The notes under the pieces: generated by a model
What the model was told of the DNA's origin: nothing
Databases searched by the model: none
Seen by the model: only the letters and a program-made list of their open reading frames with translations
Shown here: positions 11,043 to 20,480 of the stretch, piece by piece
How positions within the stretch are numbered: position 1 is the first letter of the stretch
How the letters are laid out: every line of letters starts with the position of its first letter
Translations under genes and position numbers: made by a program
Assembly (NCBI GenBank): GCA_950022655.1
Contig: OX465580.1
Location: 44,390,028 to 44,454,027, forward strand
Source of the DNA: Alentia gelatinosa
Lineage: Eukaryota; Annelida; Polychaeta; Phyllodocida; Polynoidae
Direction of reading: 5' to 3'
DNA: 64,000 nucleotides

Positions 11043-11227
11043 TGGTCAATTCTCCCAGATTGTGATCGATGACCATGTACGGTGACCAAAAATTCAAACT
11101 AGTTCTATCTAAATAAAAATGTGGGAATATATGGCAAGAGGCGATACCTTATATTTGTGAAGGTTGAGAACACTAATATTCATTGGAAATGAATTTAACA
11201 GCTGAATAGGTTTAACCTTTAAACCAA

Positions 11228-11237
11228 TGCGCATGCG
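11228..11237. promoter_or_regulatory. NRF-1-like palindrome at LINE 5' end
   Basis: TGCGCATGCG lies about 140 bases upstream of the ORF1 start, at the apparent 5' end of the LINE. NRF-1 class proteins bind TGCGCATGCGC in animals. The same palindrome occurs at 21389-21399. An internal promoter element is plausible but inferred from a short motif only. Confidence 0.3.
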
Positions 11238-11375
11238 ATGATGGCCGCCTAGTCGGAGGTGCGTGAGAAGACCGGGGTAGTAACTCAGCCAGATCAGCTA
11301 AGACTACGCAAAGGATCAGTGAATACGCTGTGATCCCACACCCAACGTCAATACGATCAATTGACGCAGTAAACC

Positions 11376-11936
11376 ATGGCACCGGGCACATCAACTCGGA
11401 AAAAATCAGCGGCGAACGAAAATGGCAGCAACGAAGCCATTGACAAACTTACCAAAATGATGGAAGGATTCATGGCGAGCAACAGAAAGGAGTTGGCCAA
11501 ATTAAATTCCAAAATGGATAAAGTGTACAACAGAATGGACAACCAAGACGCTAAGATCGAAAACTTGGTAGGAAAAGTCGAAGGAAAAGTAAACAAACTG
11601 GAGGATAGAGTGAAGAAAATAGAAGCCAAGATGGAGGAGTATGAGCGAGCACTGAACGCGTTTAGCCAGGAACGGGATGAAAGCGAAATAGAACAAGCTA
11701 AAATCCTAAACAAATTAGCAAAGCACAACGCTAAATTCCAAATCATCGATGACGACAAGAAACGGCTCAACATCATAGTCGAAGGTGTGCCTGAAAATGA
11801 CGGAGATAATCCAAAACAAATAATCCAGAATCTACTCCTGGATATAGGAGCTATTGAAGCTGACGACACTCGGGTTATCGACGCTGCCTTCAGGGTGGGA
11901 CAAAAAAAGAAAAACATGGTACGCCCGCATTCCTAG
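11376..11936 (+). pseudogene. LINE ORF1 N-terminal part: coiled coil and start of RRM-like domain
   Basis: 186 codons from an ATG after a basic, low-complexity N-terminus. Residues about 20-110 show heptad spacing (KLNSKMDKVYNRM, KVNKLEDRVKKIEAKM), indicating a coiled coil for trimer or multimer formation. Residues 125-180 with KRLNIIVEGVPEND and DAAFRVGQ match the RNA-recognition fold of LINE ORF1 proteins (Transposase_22 type). The frame is lost at about 11925: the rest of the RRM-like domain (FLGKLRSPHLKG, WKNVFVSDDLSP) reads in another frame up to about 12090. The C-terminal domain (RCLAAVARKHGLDAK) then reads in a third, that of the NADAR segment. ORF1 proteins coat the element RNA and act as nucleic-acid chaperones. 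Confidence 0.8.
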
Positions 11937-12114
11937 GAAAACTGCGTAGCCCACACCTTAAAGGAAACCTCTTTAGGAACGTCCATAAACTAAAGAATAA
12001 CAACAAATGGAAGAACGTGTTTGTGTCTGATGACTTGAGCCCGAAAAACTCGACGAAAAGCGCGAACTACGCTGCCTTGCAGCTGTAGCACGTAAACACG
12101 GACTAGACGCTAAG

Positions 12115-13107
12115 GTGAAAGGTCCCAAACTCCAGATTGACAATGAATCTTACCTTCACAAAGACATTGACAACCTACCTGAAGGGATCACCATGGAGGA
12201 AGCGAAAACGGTCACAAACGAAAAAGGTACCTTCTTCCAATCAAAGCATTCATATCTCTCTAACATGTACCCATGCAGGATCGAATACGAAGGGAAGGTA
12301 TGGCACTCCAGCGAACAGCTCTACATGTATACACTAGCCGAACAACACAACGCACAAAAAGTTGCTGCACAAATCCGACACTGCGAAGACGGGTACGAAG
12401 CGAAAAAACTTGCAAAAAAGGTGAAAACATCGCAAGCATGGGATCGAGCAAAACGCCAAAGAATGAAAGAAGTAATCATGGAAAAATTTCTGCAAAATGA
12501 GGACATCAAAAAGAAATTGCTACAAACGACTGGAAACCTCTACGAGGCCACAACTGACCGATACTGGGGGTGCGGATATACTATTTCGACTATTGACCAG
12601 CTCACGGCCGAATCCGTTACGGAGAACACGCTAGGCAAAATCTTGTCCGAAGTCAGATGGGAACTAGGTCAAGGCCAAACCGCAAGGAAGACGGAGACCA
12701 AAACAACCTCAGCGAAGACGATACTAATCAGGACAACAATGACAACGACGACAACGAAGAAACCGATAAACAAGACACAGACACAGCGGATTAACGAGCC
12801 AACAAACATTGACTGGAGGAAATGGAGGCCGTCACCGCGGAACACCGTCATTGCTGACTCGCGGGGACGAGGACTCGAATACCTGTTACGCACGGAAGAA
12901 GGAAGGGCCCACAAGCTAAGTGTATATTATACGCTTGGTATTAAACTCAAGCAGGCTTTTGTTAGGGCACATAACCACCTTAGTCATCAGCCAGGTGACA
13001 ACATTTACTTAATGGCGGGGGTTAGCGACATTACCCACAAATTAGGTAGACAAATCTCGTTTAGTTGGGAAAACACGACACATCTACTGAGGCATTTAAC
13101 CATTTAA
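12115..13107 (+). pseudogene. LINE ORF1 C-terminal part: NADAR domain plus SGNH hydrolase N-half
   Basis: 330 codons open from a GTG; the frame is really a continuation of ORF1 and starts upstream of it. Residues 1-35 finish the ORF1 C-terminal domain. Residues 38-183 are a NADAR (YbiA-like, formerly DUF1768) domain: GTFFQSKHSYLSNMYP, the SSEQLYMY box with Glu67, AWDRAKRQRMKEVIMEKFLQ, LLQTTGNLYEAT, then DRYWGCG (149-154). NADAR enzymes hydrolyse the link between ADP-ribose and guanine in nucleic acid. A Thr/Lys-rich linker (186-240) leads to an SGNH hydrolase: ADSRGRG with Ser249 (block I) and MAGVSDIT (block III, with Ser where Asn is usual). The frame stops at a TAA (13105-13107) within this domain. 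A linear order of coiled coil, RRM, CTD, NADAR and SGNH on one ORF1 is unusual. Confidence 0.8.
12226..12663 (+). other. NADAR domain within LINE ORF1
   Basis: About 146 residues, close to the full length of a stand-alone YbiA-type protein. The conserved blocks occur in family order: aromatic-Ser start (FFQSKHSYLSN), glutamate-aromatic box (SSEQLYMY), tryptophan-Asp helix (AWDRAK), KF-x-QN block (EKFLQNEDIKKKLL), T-G-x-L-x-E-A (TTGNLYEAT) and D-x-x-WG-x-G (DRYWGCG). No stop or frameshift falls inside the domain, although ORF1 is broken on both sides of it. Family assignment is by motif memory and should be tested with an HMM search. Confidence 0.8.
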
Positions 13108-13473
13108 GCTGAAGTTGGTCTACAGTGGTTAGAGTATTATCACCCCCACGCCAAAATTATTTTGTTCCCTATCGTTGGCCTAAATCTCAAAACGCAAGTG
13201 CCCCGTTCAACTGAGGAACAACAAACCGTAATCAACAATGCAGTAACAGAATACAACTCGGTCATTACTTAATGGAATGACGAACGTTGGCTTGTCACCC
13301 CTTGGTTGGCTAAAATGAACCACCGCAACAAACCATCTGGCGTGGTACACAACTATGACAACCTAACTGACGGTCTCCACCCCAATGACAGTCTCTGTAA
13401 ATACTGGGCCAACAGGATTATCAGATGTTGTGAAATGAACACGCTAGCCTTATCGCATGATGAAATGAAATAG
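13108..13473 (+). pseudogene. LINE ORF1 remainder: SGNH hydrolase C-half
   Basis: Collinear continuation of the previous segment in the same frame, after the TAA at 13105-13107 and with a second TAA at 13270-13272. It contains KIILFPIVGLNL, then TPWLAKM, and the SGNH block V as TDGLHPND with the Asp (13369) and His (13378) expected to complete the Ser-Asp-His triad. The frame ends at a natural-looking TAG at 13471-13473. Esterase-like domains of this kind are known in ORF1 proteins of CR1-type LINEs. Their role is thought to be lipid or membrane related but is unproven. Confidence 0.65.
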
Positions 13474-13995
13474 TGATCTTTTCTTTTTCCTCTGCACACT
13501 GTAAACATACCCCCCCCCCATATCCCCCACATACAAAGTTAATGATTTATAACTGGGTAACAGTTCAGACAGGACGGTGTCGAACCTCTCAACTCGCTTT
13601 GTGTTGTCAACAAGTTGCCATAGTTGACAGGAGACTATTTACTCGGAGTCGTCGACTACTTGTAACTATTCACCGACTCGCACTATCCGACCGACACCCC
13701 TAAGCCACCAAACTTCCAACCCGGTCCTAGTCCGAAATAAGGAGATTCTGTTTATAATGGCATTCAATTCTTTCAAAACTTCACTTACTAATTAAACTCC
13801 TTTTCTATTAATGAGTGAAACCCCCTATCACTCACATCAGTCACCACGACAGGTTACTTGTATATATGTGTGTCCACCCGAGGGTTAGCATATACTGCAT
13901 AACCCCCACTTTGTATCATACACAAGTTATATTTCTAAAAATGCAATCAATGTGTGTATTAATAACACATCAATCTATGTTCTACTTGATGTGCC
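13474..13995 (+). other. LINE inter-ORF spacer
   Basis: About 520 bases without a supported reading frame, with a C run near 13510. It separates ORF1 from ORF2. Confidence 0.5.
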
Positions 13996-15300
13996 GTGAT
14001 AATGGATGAGTTGACTGATGTTAAGAGTTTGAAGGGACTCAAAGTTTGTCATCACAATATATTGAGCTTGATGAGTAAGGTTGAACTGGTCAGACTACAA
14101 TACTCTGGATTTTTTGACATCATGACGTTTTCAGAAAGCTGGCTTACCGCCTTCGACCCTGACTATCTTATCCAAATAAATGACTTTAATATTTTAAGTG
14201 TTGACCGCTCATGGTCTGAAGACGATTCGAACGAAATCAAAATTGGAGGTGGCCTATGCACATACTACAGGAAAAACTTAGTAGTCAATAAATATGATAA
14301 CGGATCTCTCGATAAGTCAACCAAAGATATTGAAATACAAGTCCTAAGCATCGACAGAGAAAATAAAAAAAACATGGTATACGTAGCAACCTATCGACCA
14401 CCTAGAGGGAATGTTGATAACTTTATTGCAACATTACAGAGTGTTCTCGATGATATTAAAACACCAAGAAGTAACATTCTTATGCTTGGAGACAATGATA
14501 TTGACTGGCTAAAAACTAACGACGCAGACACCAAAAGCTTCAAGTGGTGGGTCAAATCGAACGGGTTGACACGACTCATCAAAGGTCCGACTCGTATATC
14601 AAAAACTACTAAAACTTGTATAGACCATGTAATAACCAATAACGATCACATTAAAAAGTCAGGTTCGTTGGTAACAAACATGAGCGACCATTACATTATT
14701 TATGTAATACAGGGTAGAATGAAAAGTACCAGTGAAAAGGCTCAGTTCAAGGGTAGATCACACAGACTTTTTGACACCGAAAAATTTCAAGGAGGTTTGG
14801 TGAATCATGACTGGAGCGAGTTCGACATGGCCGACAATGCAAACACTGCATGGGAGGCCATGCTCGGAGTTTTCCTGGCACACCTAGACCAGATGTGTCC
14901 TATCAAAACCTATAGCATCAAGAAAGTCAAAGCTCCTTGGGTAACCAATGAAATCATTGAGTTGCTCAAGGACAAGGACCAGGCATTGGCTAGGGCACAC
15001 CGAACTGGATTGGAGAGAGATTGGGCGGAAGCTAGAACACTAAGGAACAGAGCTAAAAAAATTACTAACAAGGCAAAGGCAGACTACATAAAAGAGAATC
15101 TTGAGACACACAGGGGCGACTCGTGGAAGTTTTGGCAGGAAATCAATAAATTATTGCCGAGGAAAACCGTAGAGACTTCCATTAATCTTAAAGACGATAC
15201 CTCTAACTTACTGATAGACAAGGAATCCACTTGTGAATACATTAACAATTTCTTTTTAAATATTGGCCCCAAATTATCACAAAATTTCACCGAGGACTAG
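13996..15300 (+). pseudogene. LINE ORF2 N-terminal part: APE-type endonuclease
   Basis: 434 codons. The endonuclease/exonuclease/phosphatase fold is seen in order: CHHNILSL (Asn21), TFSESWL (Glu47), ATYRPPRGN (Tyr133), MLGDNDIDWL (Asp166, where GDFN is usual), CIDHVITNN (Asp210) and MSDHYIIYV (Ser230-Asp231-His232). It nicks the target to prime reverse transcription. Residues 240-434 are the linker toward the reverse transcriptase, including KVKAPWVTNEI and the RAKKITNKAKADYIKENLE helix. The frame ends at a TAG (15298-15300), but the homologous reading continues in frame beyond it, so this is a nonsense mutation and not the gene end. Confidence 0.85.
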
Positions 15301-15743
15301 AAGTATCATGGAAACGAAACAGACACTGAACTAGCAGATGTCAAAATAGATGAGCAAGAGGTTATCAAACTAGTAAATGGGATAGACATCTGGAAGTCCT
15401 CTGGGTTGTCTGAAATTTCCAGCCGTTTCCTGAAACCTGCTTTACAAGCTGTCCCGGATAAGTTGACAAAACTGTTTAAATTATCTATGATCTCAGGTAC
15501 TTTCCCGGACAGATGAAAGCAGGCATTAGTAGTCCCCCTACAGAAAGATGGTAACAAACAGTCTGTCTCCAACCAACGCCCAATATCACTTCTGCCTGTG
15601 CCAGGAAAACTCCTCGAAAAGATTGTACACCAAAACCTAATGGATTACCGTGATACCCACTCTCTGTTATCTGATAACCAAGGTGGCTTTCGAGCTGGCC
15701 GTTCGACAACTGACACAGTGGTTAATTTGATATATACAATGGT
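15301..15743 (+). pseudogene. LINE ORF2 middle: start of reverse transcriptase
   Basis: Same frame as the endonuclease segment. It carries the early RT motifs: SSGLSEISSRFLK, then VVPLQKDGNKQSV, NQRPISLLPVPGKLLEKI, and LLSDNQGGFRAGRST. A TGA at 15514-15516 stands where FPDRW is expected (Trp to stop), and the frame shifts at about 15740 before the next motif. Confidence 0.75.
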
Positions 15744-16583
15744 ATGAACAACCACGATGTGACTTTGGCGGTATTCATCGATCAGGCTAAGGCGTTTGAC
15801 ACGGTAGACCATTCCATTCTGAAACGAAAGTTGCTTAAACTGGGATTGAAAGGTACTATTTTAAAATGGATAATGAGCTATCTGTCTGGTAGGGCCCAAC
15901 AAACTATAGCTAACGGTTACACATCGGGCGGGAGGGGGATCACCTGTGGAGTCCCACAAGGATCCATACTGGGACCCCTATTCTTCCTGGTATATATTAA
16001 CGATCTGTGTGATTCGGTTGGGTCCTGCCAGAGCATGCTTTATGCAGACGATACTGTGGTTTACTGTACTGGAAGCACTTTAGAAACGGTCATTAACAAA
16101 ATAGAAGATAGTCTCGAGCAAGTATCGCTATGGTGTAAACAAAACAAGTTAACTATCAACCAAAAAAAAACTAAATACATTCTCTTCGGAACGAGACACC
16201 AAATAAAGCGAGCCATCCATCGACATCCCAAACTCAATGGGCGGCCGATCGAAATGGTGACTTATTTCAAATATTTGGGTGTTACTTTAGACAACAACTT
16301 AACAATGAAGAAACATTTAGACAACACCATCAAACTGTCCACCCACAAGCTACATATACTCACCAAAATTCGAAAGTTCATTGACCAAAAGAGTGCCATC
16401 CAATTATACAAACAAATGATTCTGCCGTACCTAGACTACGGTGATGTAATCTATGATGACCGGAACAGTACAGCCGCAGACAAATTCCAACGTATCCAAA
16501 ACCGCTGCCTGAGAGTCTGTATAGGGGGTAACCAACGAATGCCTACATTAACTTACACCAAAAAGCGAAAATATCAAACTTGA
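15744..16583 (+). pseudogene. LINE ORF2: reverse transcriptase core
   Basis: 279 codons. Motif A is FIDQAKAFDTVDH, motif B is GVPQGSILGPLFFLVYINDL, and motif C is YADDTVVY with both catalytic Asp residues (102 and 103). The thumb follows, with FKYLGVTLDNNLTMKKHLD, then the CR1/Jockey/L2-type LPYLDYGDVIYD and RIQNRCLRVCIGG. The family type is set by AFDTVDH plus GVPQGSILGP. The frame is lost at about 16560, just before the C-terminal tail. Confidence 0.88.
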
Positions 16584-16876
16584 AGGTAAGAAGGCGGGCT
16601 CATCTTAGAAACTATATGTATACCAAGAAGACTAACAACGAGCTACTAGACATCCAACCTGAAAATAGAACAAGACAGTATGATGGTCCAACTTTCAAAT
16701 TAGAAAAACCCAACCTTGAAAAGTTCAAGGGGAGCCCCTGTACAGAGGGTCAAAAGAATGGAATGGTCTACCAGCCTCGACACGAAACATACCATCTTAT
16801 GAAGCCTTCAAATTACATCAGAAAAATTGGGCCCTTTCAACAAATTGGCCAGACAACAATATGTGAGATGATTTGA
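16580..16876 (+). pseudogene. LINE ORF2 C-terminal tail
   Basis: 98 codons in the frame one base away from the RT segment. RRRAHLRNYMYTKK resembles the RR-x-x-H-L-x-x-x-MY box that follows the thumb in CR1/Jockey-type ORF2. The tail ends at a TGA. No zinc knuckle is visible. Confidence 0.65.
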
Positions 16877-17270
16877 TGATACCACCCCTTCAAACCAATT
16901 TAACAGTTTATGTTCAGCGAAATATTGTAAAGCATATTGTTCATTTCAACTGTTTTCTTGCCTCGCAGATTATTATTGATTGTATTGACTTTTAAGTATG
17001 AACAATCACAACTACTAGACGACACACAATGCACATTGGAGCATTAGAAACTTTATTTACACATTATGGTAGTGACACCTCTGAGTTGCATGCAGAAAGA
17101 CAATGCTAAGCTGCCTCTTCCATTACTGGGAGGAGGCTCTACACTTTACTTTTTGATATATGTATTATTGAACGTTGTACATGAACCGCTGGAATGAGCA
17201 CTCATACCGGCTAATCGCCGACGCCTACTTCAGTAAAATAAACGAACTTTTAAAAACAATTAAAAAAATA

Positions 17271-18146
17271 TGTCACTGTACGTGGTCAAGTGGGTTCAAT
17301 ATTGCTTGTAATTTATTAGAATAATCAAATTTTTATTTTCAGAAAATGAGATTCTGAGAAAAGGAGAGTAAATTGGAGTTGATTAATAATATTCAGAACA
17401 TAATGCCCATGTACGGTGACTGACCCATGTACGGTGACATAGTTAAAACACTTGTTTATTTCTTAGCTTCAAATAGTTTGAAGTCTTTGCAAACTGTAGG
17501 GTTGAAGTGTCCTGTAATACTCTATTTATCTGAAAATTATTGTTCACTTATATAAAAAATCTTCTTCTTTATATCACAAAAACTTAACCATTTCTGCCCA
17601 TGTACGGTGACCAAATAAAGTTCACCACCCATGTTCATTTAGCTGTAGTATATTTGATGGAAGAATTAATTTACACAATTCAAATGCTATAAAACCTTTT
17701 CACATCCCTCTTTCATTTGGAGGATGATAAAGTACCTAAAAAAGTACTTTTCTATAATTTGTTTACCTTTTAAAGTTGCTTGCCCATGTACGGTGACATA
17801 CCCTTCACCACTGATTTTTCACACCTAGACTAGAAATAAATCTCCACACTTAAACATGTATTATGTTTTATAAGTTCTGCAACACATTTGTGGGTATGAC
17901 ACATTCAAAACAGATGAATATTTATAGTTAAATACAAATAAGAGGTCTTCAAAATCTGGTTATAGAGGTTTTATCTATGAAATTTGAGCTAAAAATGCCT
18001 ATTTTAGGGTTTTATCAATTTTCATTTAAGGTATAGGTAGATGAGAGTGGGGTTCCCCTGACAGATCTTTCATTTCTACATACACTAATATAGTTTCTGA
18101 TATCATAAATCAATATTTAGATATGAAAACGACCCTTTGAATTATT
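17271..18146. other. Interior of the TIR transposon with repeated 15-mer
   Basis: AT-rich, no ORF. CCCATGTACGGTGAC occurs exactly at 17406-17420, 17424-17438, 17597-17611 and 17783-17797; a variant in reverse orientation lies at 17272-17285. The motif also lies inside both TIRs. Confidence 0.65.
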
Positions 18147-18207
18147 GATCACCGTACATGGCCCATCGATCACGATCTGGGAGAATTGACCATATACGCC
18201 ATCCAAC

Positions 18208-18550
18208 GGTTCTTGCGAAGCCTAGGGACAATTTCAGAGTGCCCTAGGGTGACAGGGAGAGTACAGCGTAGTAATCAGTCTTGAGAGAGCGTATGCCAGG
18301 AATAAAATATTAAATAGGGAAATTATCTTTAAAAGAGTTTTTGGGGAAATATAATTGTTTTGTATGGTGGCTGATTTTTGGGGATGGATTGTGGGTCCCT
18401 GTCACCCTAGGGCACTTCAAAAGTCTCCCTAGGCTTCGCAAGAACCCTAATTCTCCTTCATACTTCTACCAGGGTAAGTATTCGGATAATTATCAATTCT
18501 TACTCGCGCTAGGGACTACTTTCTTCCTAGGCCCTAGTGCAACTGGGAGA
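18208..18550. repeat. Isolated DIRS-type terminal module
   Basis: 18208-18258 and 18396-18446 are inverted arms of about 51 bp. They match the 9215-9312/9457-9554 arms in sequence (GGTTCTTGCG-AGCCTAGGGAC and GTGCCCTAGG). 18497-18550 matches the 53-bp DIRS terminus (TTCTTACTCGCGCTAGGGAC). No coding sequence accompanies it. It lies directly beyond the TIR transposon and is either a solo terminus of a related DIRS or a non-autonomous derivative. Confidence 0.7.
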
Positions 18551-18555
18551 GTTTT

Positions 18556-19579
18556 AAAGCCACAAGATTAATTTTTTCCCTTTATTATACAATATGTATA
18601 TATTTTTTTTTAATACAACAACTCACGGAGTACGAGTGCGTGATTACACCCTAAAGGTTGCTCAGGAGACCAAGGCAAAAGCCTCAGAGACCCAAGCAAG
18701 CCAGGCCCAGATTCAGCCAATAGTGATACCCCTGGAATCTACCCCGTTGAGGCCACCCGGACTGTAAGATTCCCAATGGAATATGGAGTTCAGATATGAA
18801 AAATCTTTTCAATCAGTCAAAAACTTGAGAAACAAGCAGAACATGTATCAAAGGCCCCTTTCATGGTTTATTCACCTAAATACATTGGTGCATTACCTTC
18901 ACATGTCTGGTCAGGTGCGTCTAGGATAGTGCCTTTGTACCCGATTTTGAGGGTCACTAAAGCAACAAAGAAAGTAAAACCCTTCAAGATTGAGAACTCT
19001 ATTTACCAAAAGATATATTGATGGATTTTTTCCCTCAGAGTTTGATGTCTAACCACTGGAAAGTCATGTTATTCAATAAATTTCTGCAAAAATTGCAATT
19101 TTCTCTGAAAACTAGAAAGAACGGTTACCATGGTAACCAAAATTGGAATAAACTACTACAGAATCCTTATGGAATATGAAGTTCATATATGAAAGATCTT
19201 TTCTATCACTTGAAAGGTCTTCAAATGACAACAACATATAAAAAACCTATTTTTTTAGTGTGAAGTTGCTCTCAGGAGCATGGGACTGAAAGGGTTAATG
19301 CTAGATGACATCATGGCCCAACAAATTGGTCGGGTTGGTAAGAATCGTGATGCTGTCCGCACTCTGCAGACCAGAATTTAATCAGATCGGGCATTACTTG
19401 CATTGAGGAAATGACCGGCTCTGCCCCACCTTAATGTAGCTGTACGCAAGTCGCAAGTCGGATACATGGTGCCTAAAGCCTGGTTGATCAACAGCGCAAG
19501 CAGATTTTTTCGTAATCGCAGGTATTTATTGAAACTTGGATTTGCGCGAATTTTCAAAACTTTTTTTTTTTAATCTTAA
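18556..19579. other. Non-coding stretch with a two-copy repeat
   Basis: Two diverged direct copies of about 95 bases lie at about 18766-18860 and 19158-19255. They share GGAATATG-AGTTCA-ATATGAAA followed by ATCTTTTC. A word AAAGGGTTAA at 19285-19294 resembles a piggyBac-like end. No gene seen. Confidence 0.45.
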
Positions 19580-20110
19580 AAAGCCCTCGATAGTATCGAC
19601 CATCAAATCCTATGAAATAAACAGATATAAATAATATATTTTGTGAACTCCTTGGAACTAATGAATTCATATTACATCAATAGATACCAACAAACCAGAT
19701 CTTTCAAATAGTTTCAAAGTTAATCATGGAGTACCTCTGGATCCCATTTTGGGATATTTTTAATTTATTAATTACATCAATGGTATTCGTAGGCTGAATC
19801 TCTCATGCAAGTTAATCATGTATGCAGACGACTTGGTTTTGTATGATTCTGGATCCCATCTTGGATTTTTTTACCATTGAGGATTTAGCCAAATTAAATA
19901 ACTGGGTATCACCATCAAAATCTACCATAAACTTTAAGAAAATCATTTAAGGATTTCAGATAAAAAATAAGACATCAAATAACCCTACAATCAGATTTAA
20001 TAACGAACTCCTAGAGGAAGTAAGAAAATGAGATCTCGGAATGATAGAGGAAATCCGTTCAAATTCTTGGCACATTTCAAAAAGACAAAATGATTTTCGC
20101 CAAAATATAT
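19580..20110 (+). pseudogene. Decayed LINE reverse transcriptase fragment
   Basis: Recognisable RT motifs with many lesions: KALDSIDHQIL at about 19583, then VNHGVPLDPILGYF near 19720 (degenerate GVPQGSILGP), and LIMYADDLVLYDSG near 19810. A following LNNWVS and STINFKK resemble the thumb. Frames change several times. It is much older than the LINE at 11.2-17.3 kb. Confidence 0.65.
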
Positions 20111-20368
20111 TCCACTGAGTTACTTAGATTTTTACTAAATGAAGCGCTTATTTATACTTGTTAAACAATTTCTTTTTCCAGTCATCGATATGCAGATTTG
20201 GTAGACTAGAATTTGACACAAAAAAACTTCAATATAAATTGAAGACATACATATAAACCAAAGTCTGAGGCTAGTGAAACGAATTCAGAAACCCATATTT
20301 ATCATAGATGAACTAAAATCATGTAGTATTGGCTTTTTGTCATTAATTAACGGCAGAATTTCATAATC

Positions 20369-20480
20369 CGAACATAATTAGAAGGCTGAGACTTATATGC
20401 CTATCTATTGCTATATATAAGTGATATAACTGTGTTATGGCTAAGATTTTCCTGTCAACAATTTAACATCGGAATCGTTA
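20369..20480. repeat. Diverged foldback-element arm
   Basis: Shares AGAAGGCTGAGACTTA-ATGCCTATCT and TTATGGCTAAGATTTTC with the left arms of the foldback elements at 59383 and 60236. No partner arm was identified nearby. Confidence 0.45.

Larger units (their letters stand above)
11219..17270 (+). mobile_element. LINE non-LTR retrotransposon (CR1/Jockey/L2 type)
   Basis: Two coding regions in the usual order, ORF1 (11376-13473) then ORF2 (13996-16876), with a short A-rich 3' end near 17260. Boundaries are approximate: the left one is where sequence turns GC-rich (ACCAATGCGCATGCG), and the right one is where the surrounding TIR element resumes. Several frameshifts and stop codons in both ORFs make it a dead copy. 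Motif boundaries remain clear, so it is only moderately old. Confidence 0.85.
11043..18192. mobile_element. TIR DNA transposon remnant interrupted by a LINE
   Basis: The left end 11043-11087 begins TGGTCAATTCTCCCAGATTG. The right end 18147-18192 is its reverse complement with about four differences over 45 bases. Subterminal copies of CCCATGTACGGTGAC sit near both ends. Removing the LINE leaves about 1.1 kb with no transposase, so this is a non-autonomous copy. No clear target duplication is seen, and I cannot assign a superfamily. Confidence 0.65.

Noticed and set aside
12115..12663. A host NADAR gene fortuitously next to the LINE
   Set aside because: The frame is collinear with the ORF1 C-terminal domain upstream and the SGNH domain downstream, no introns or separate start are seen, and it lies between ORF1 and ORF2 parts of one element.
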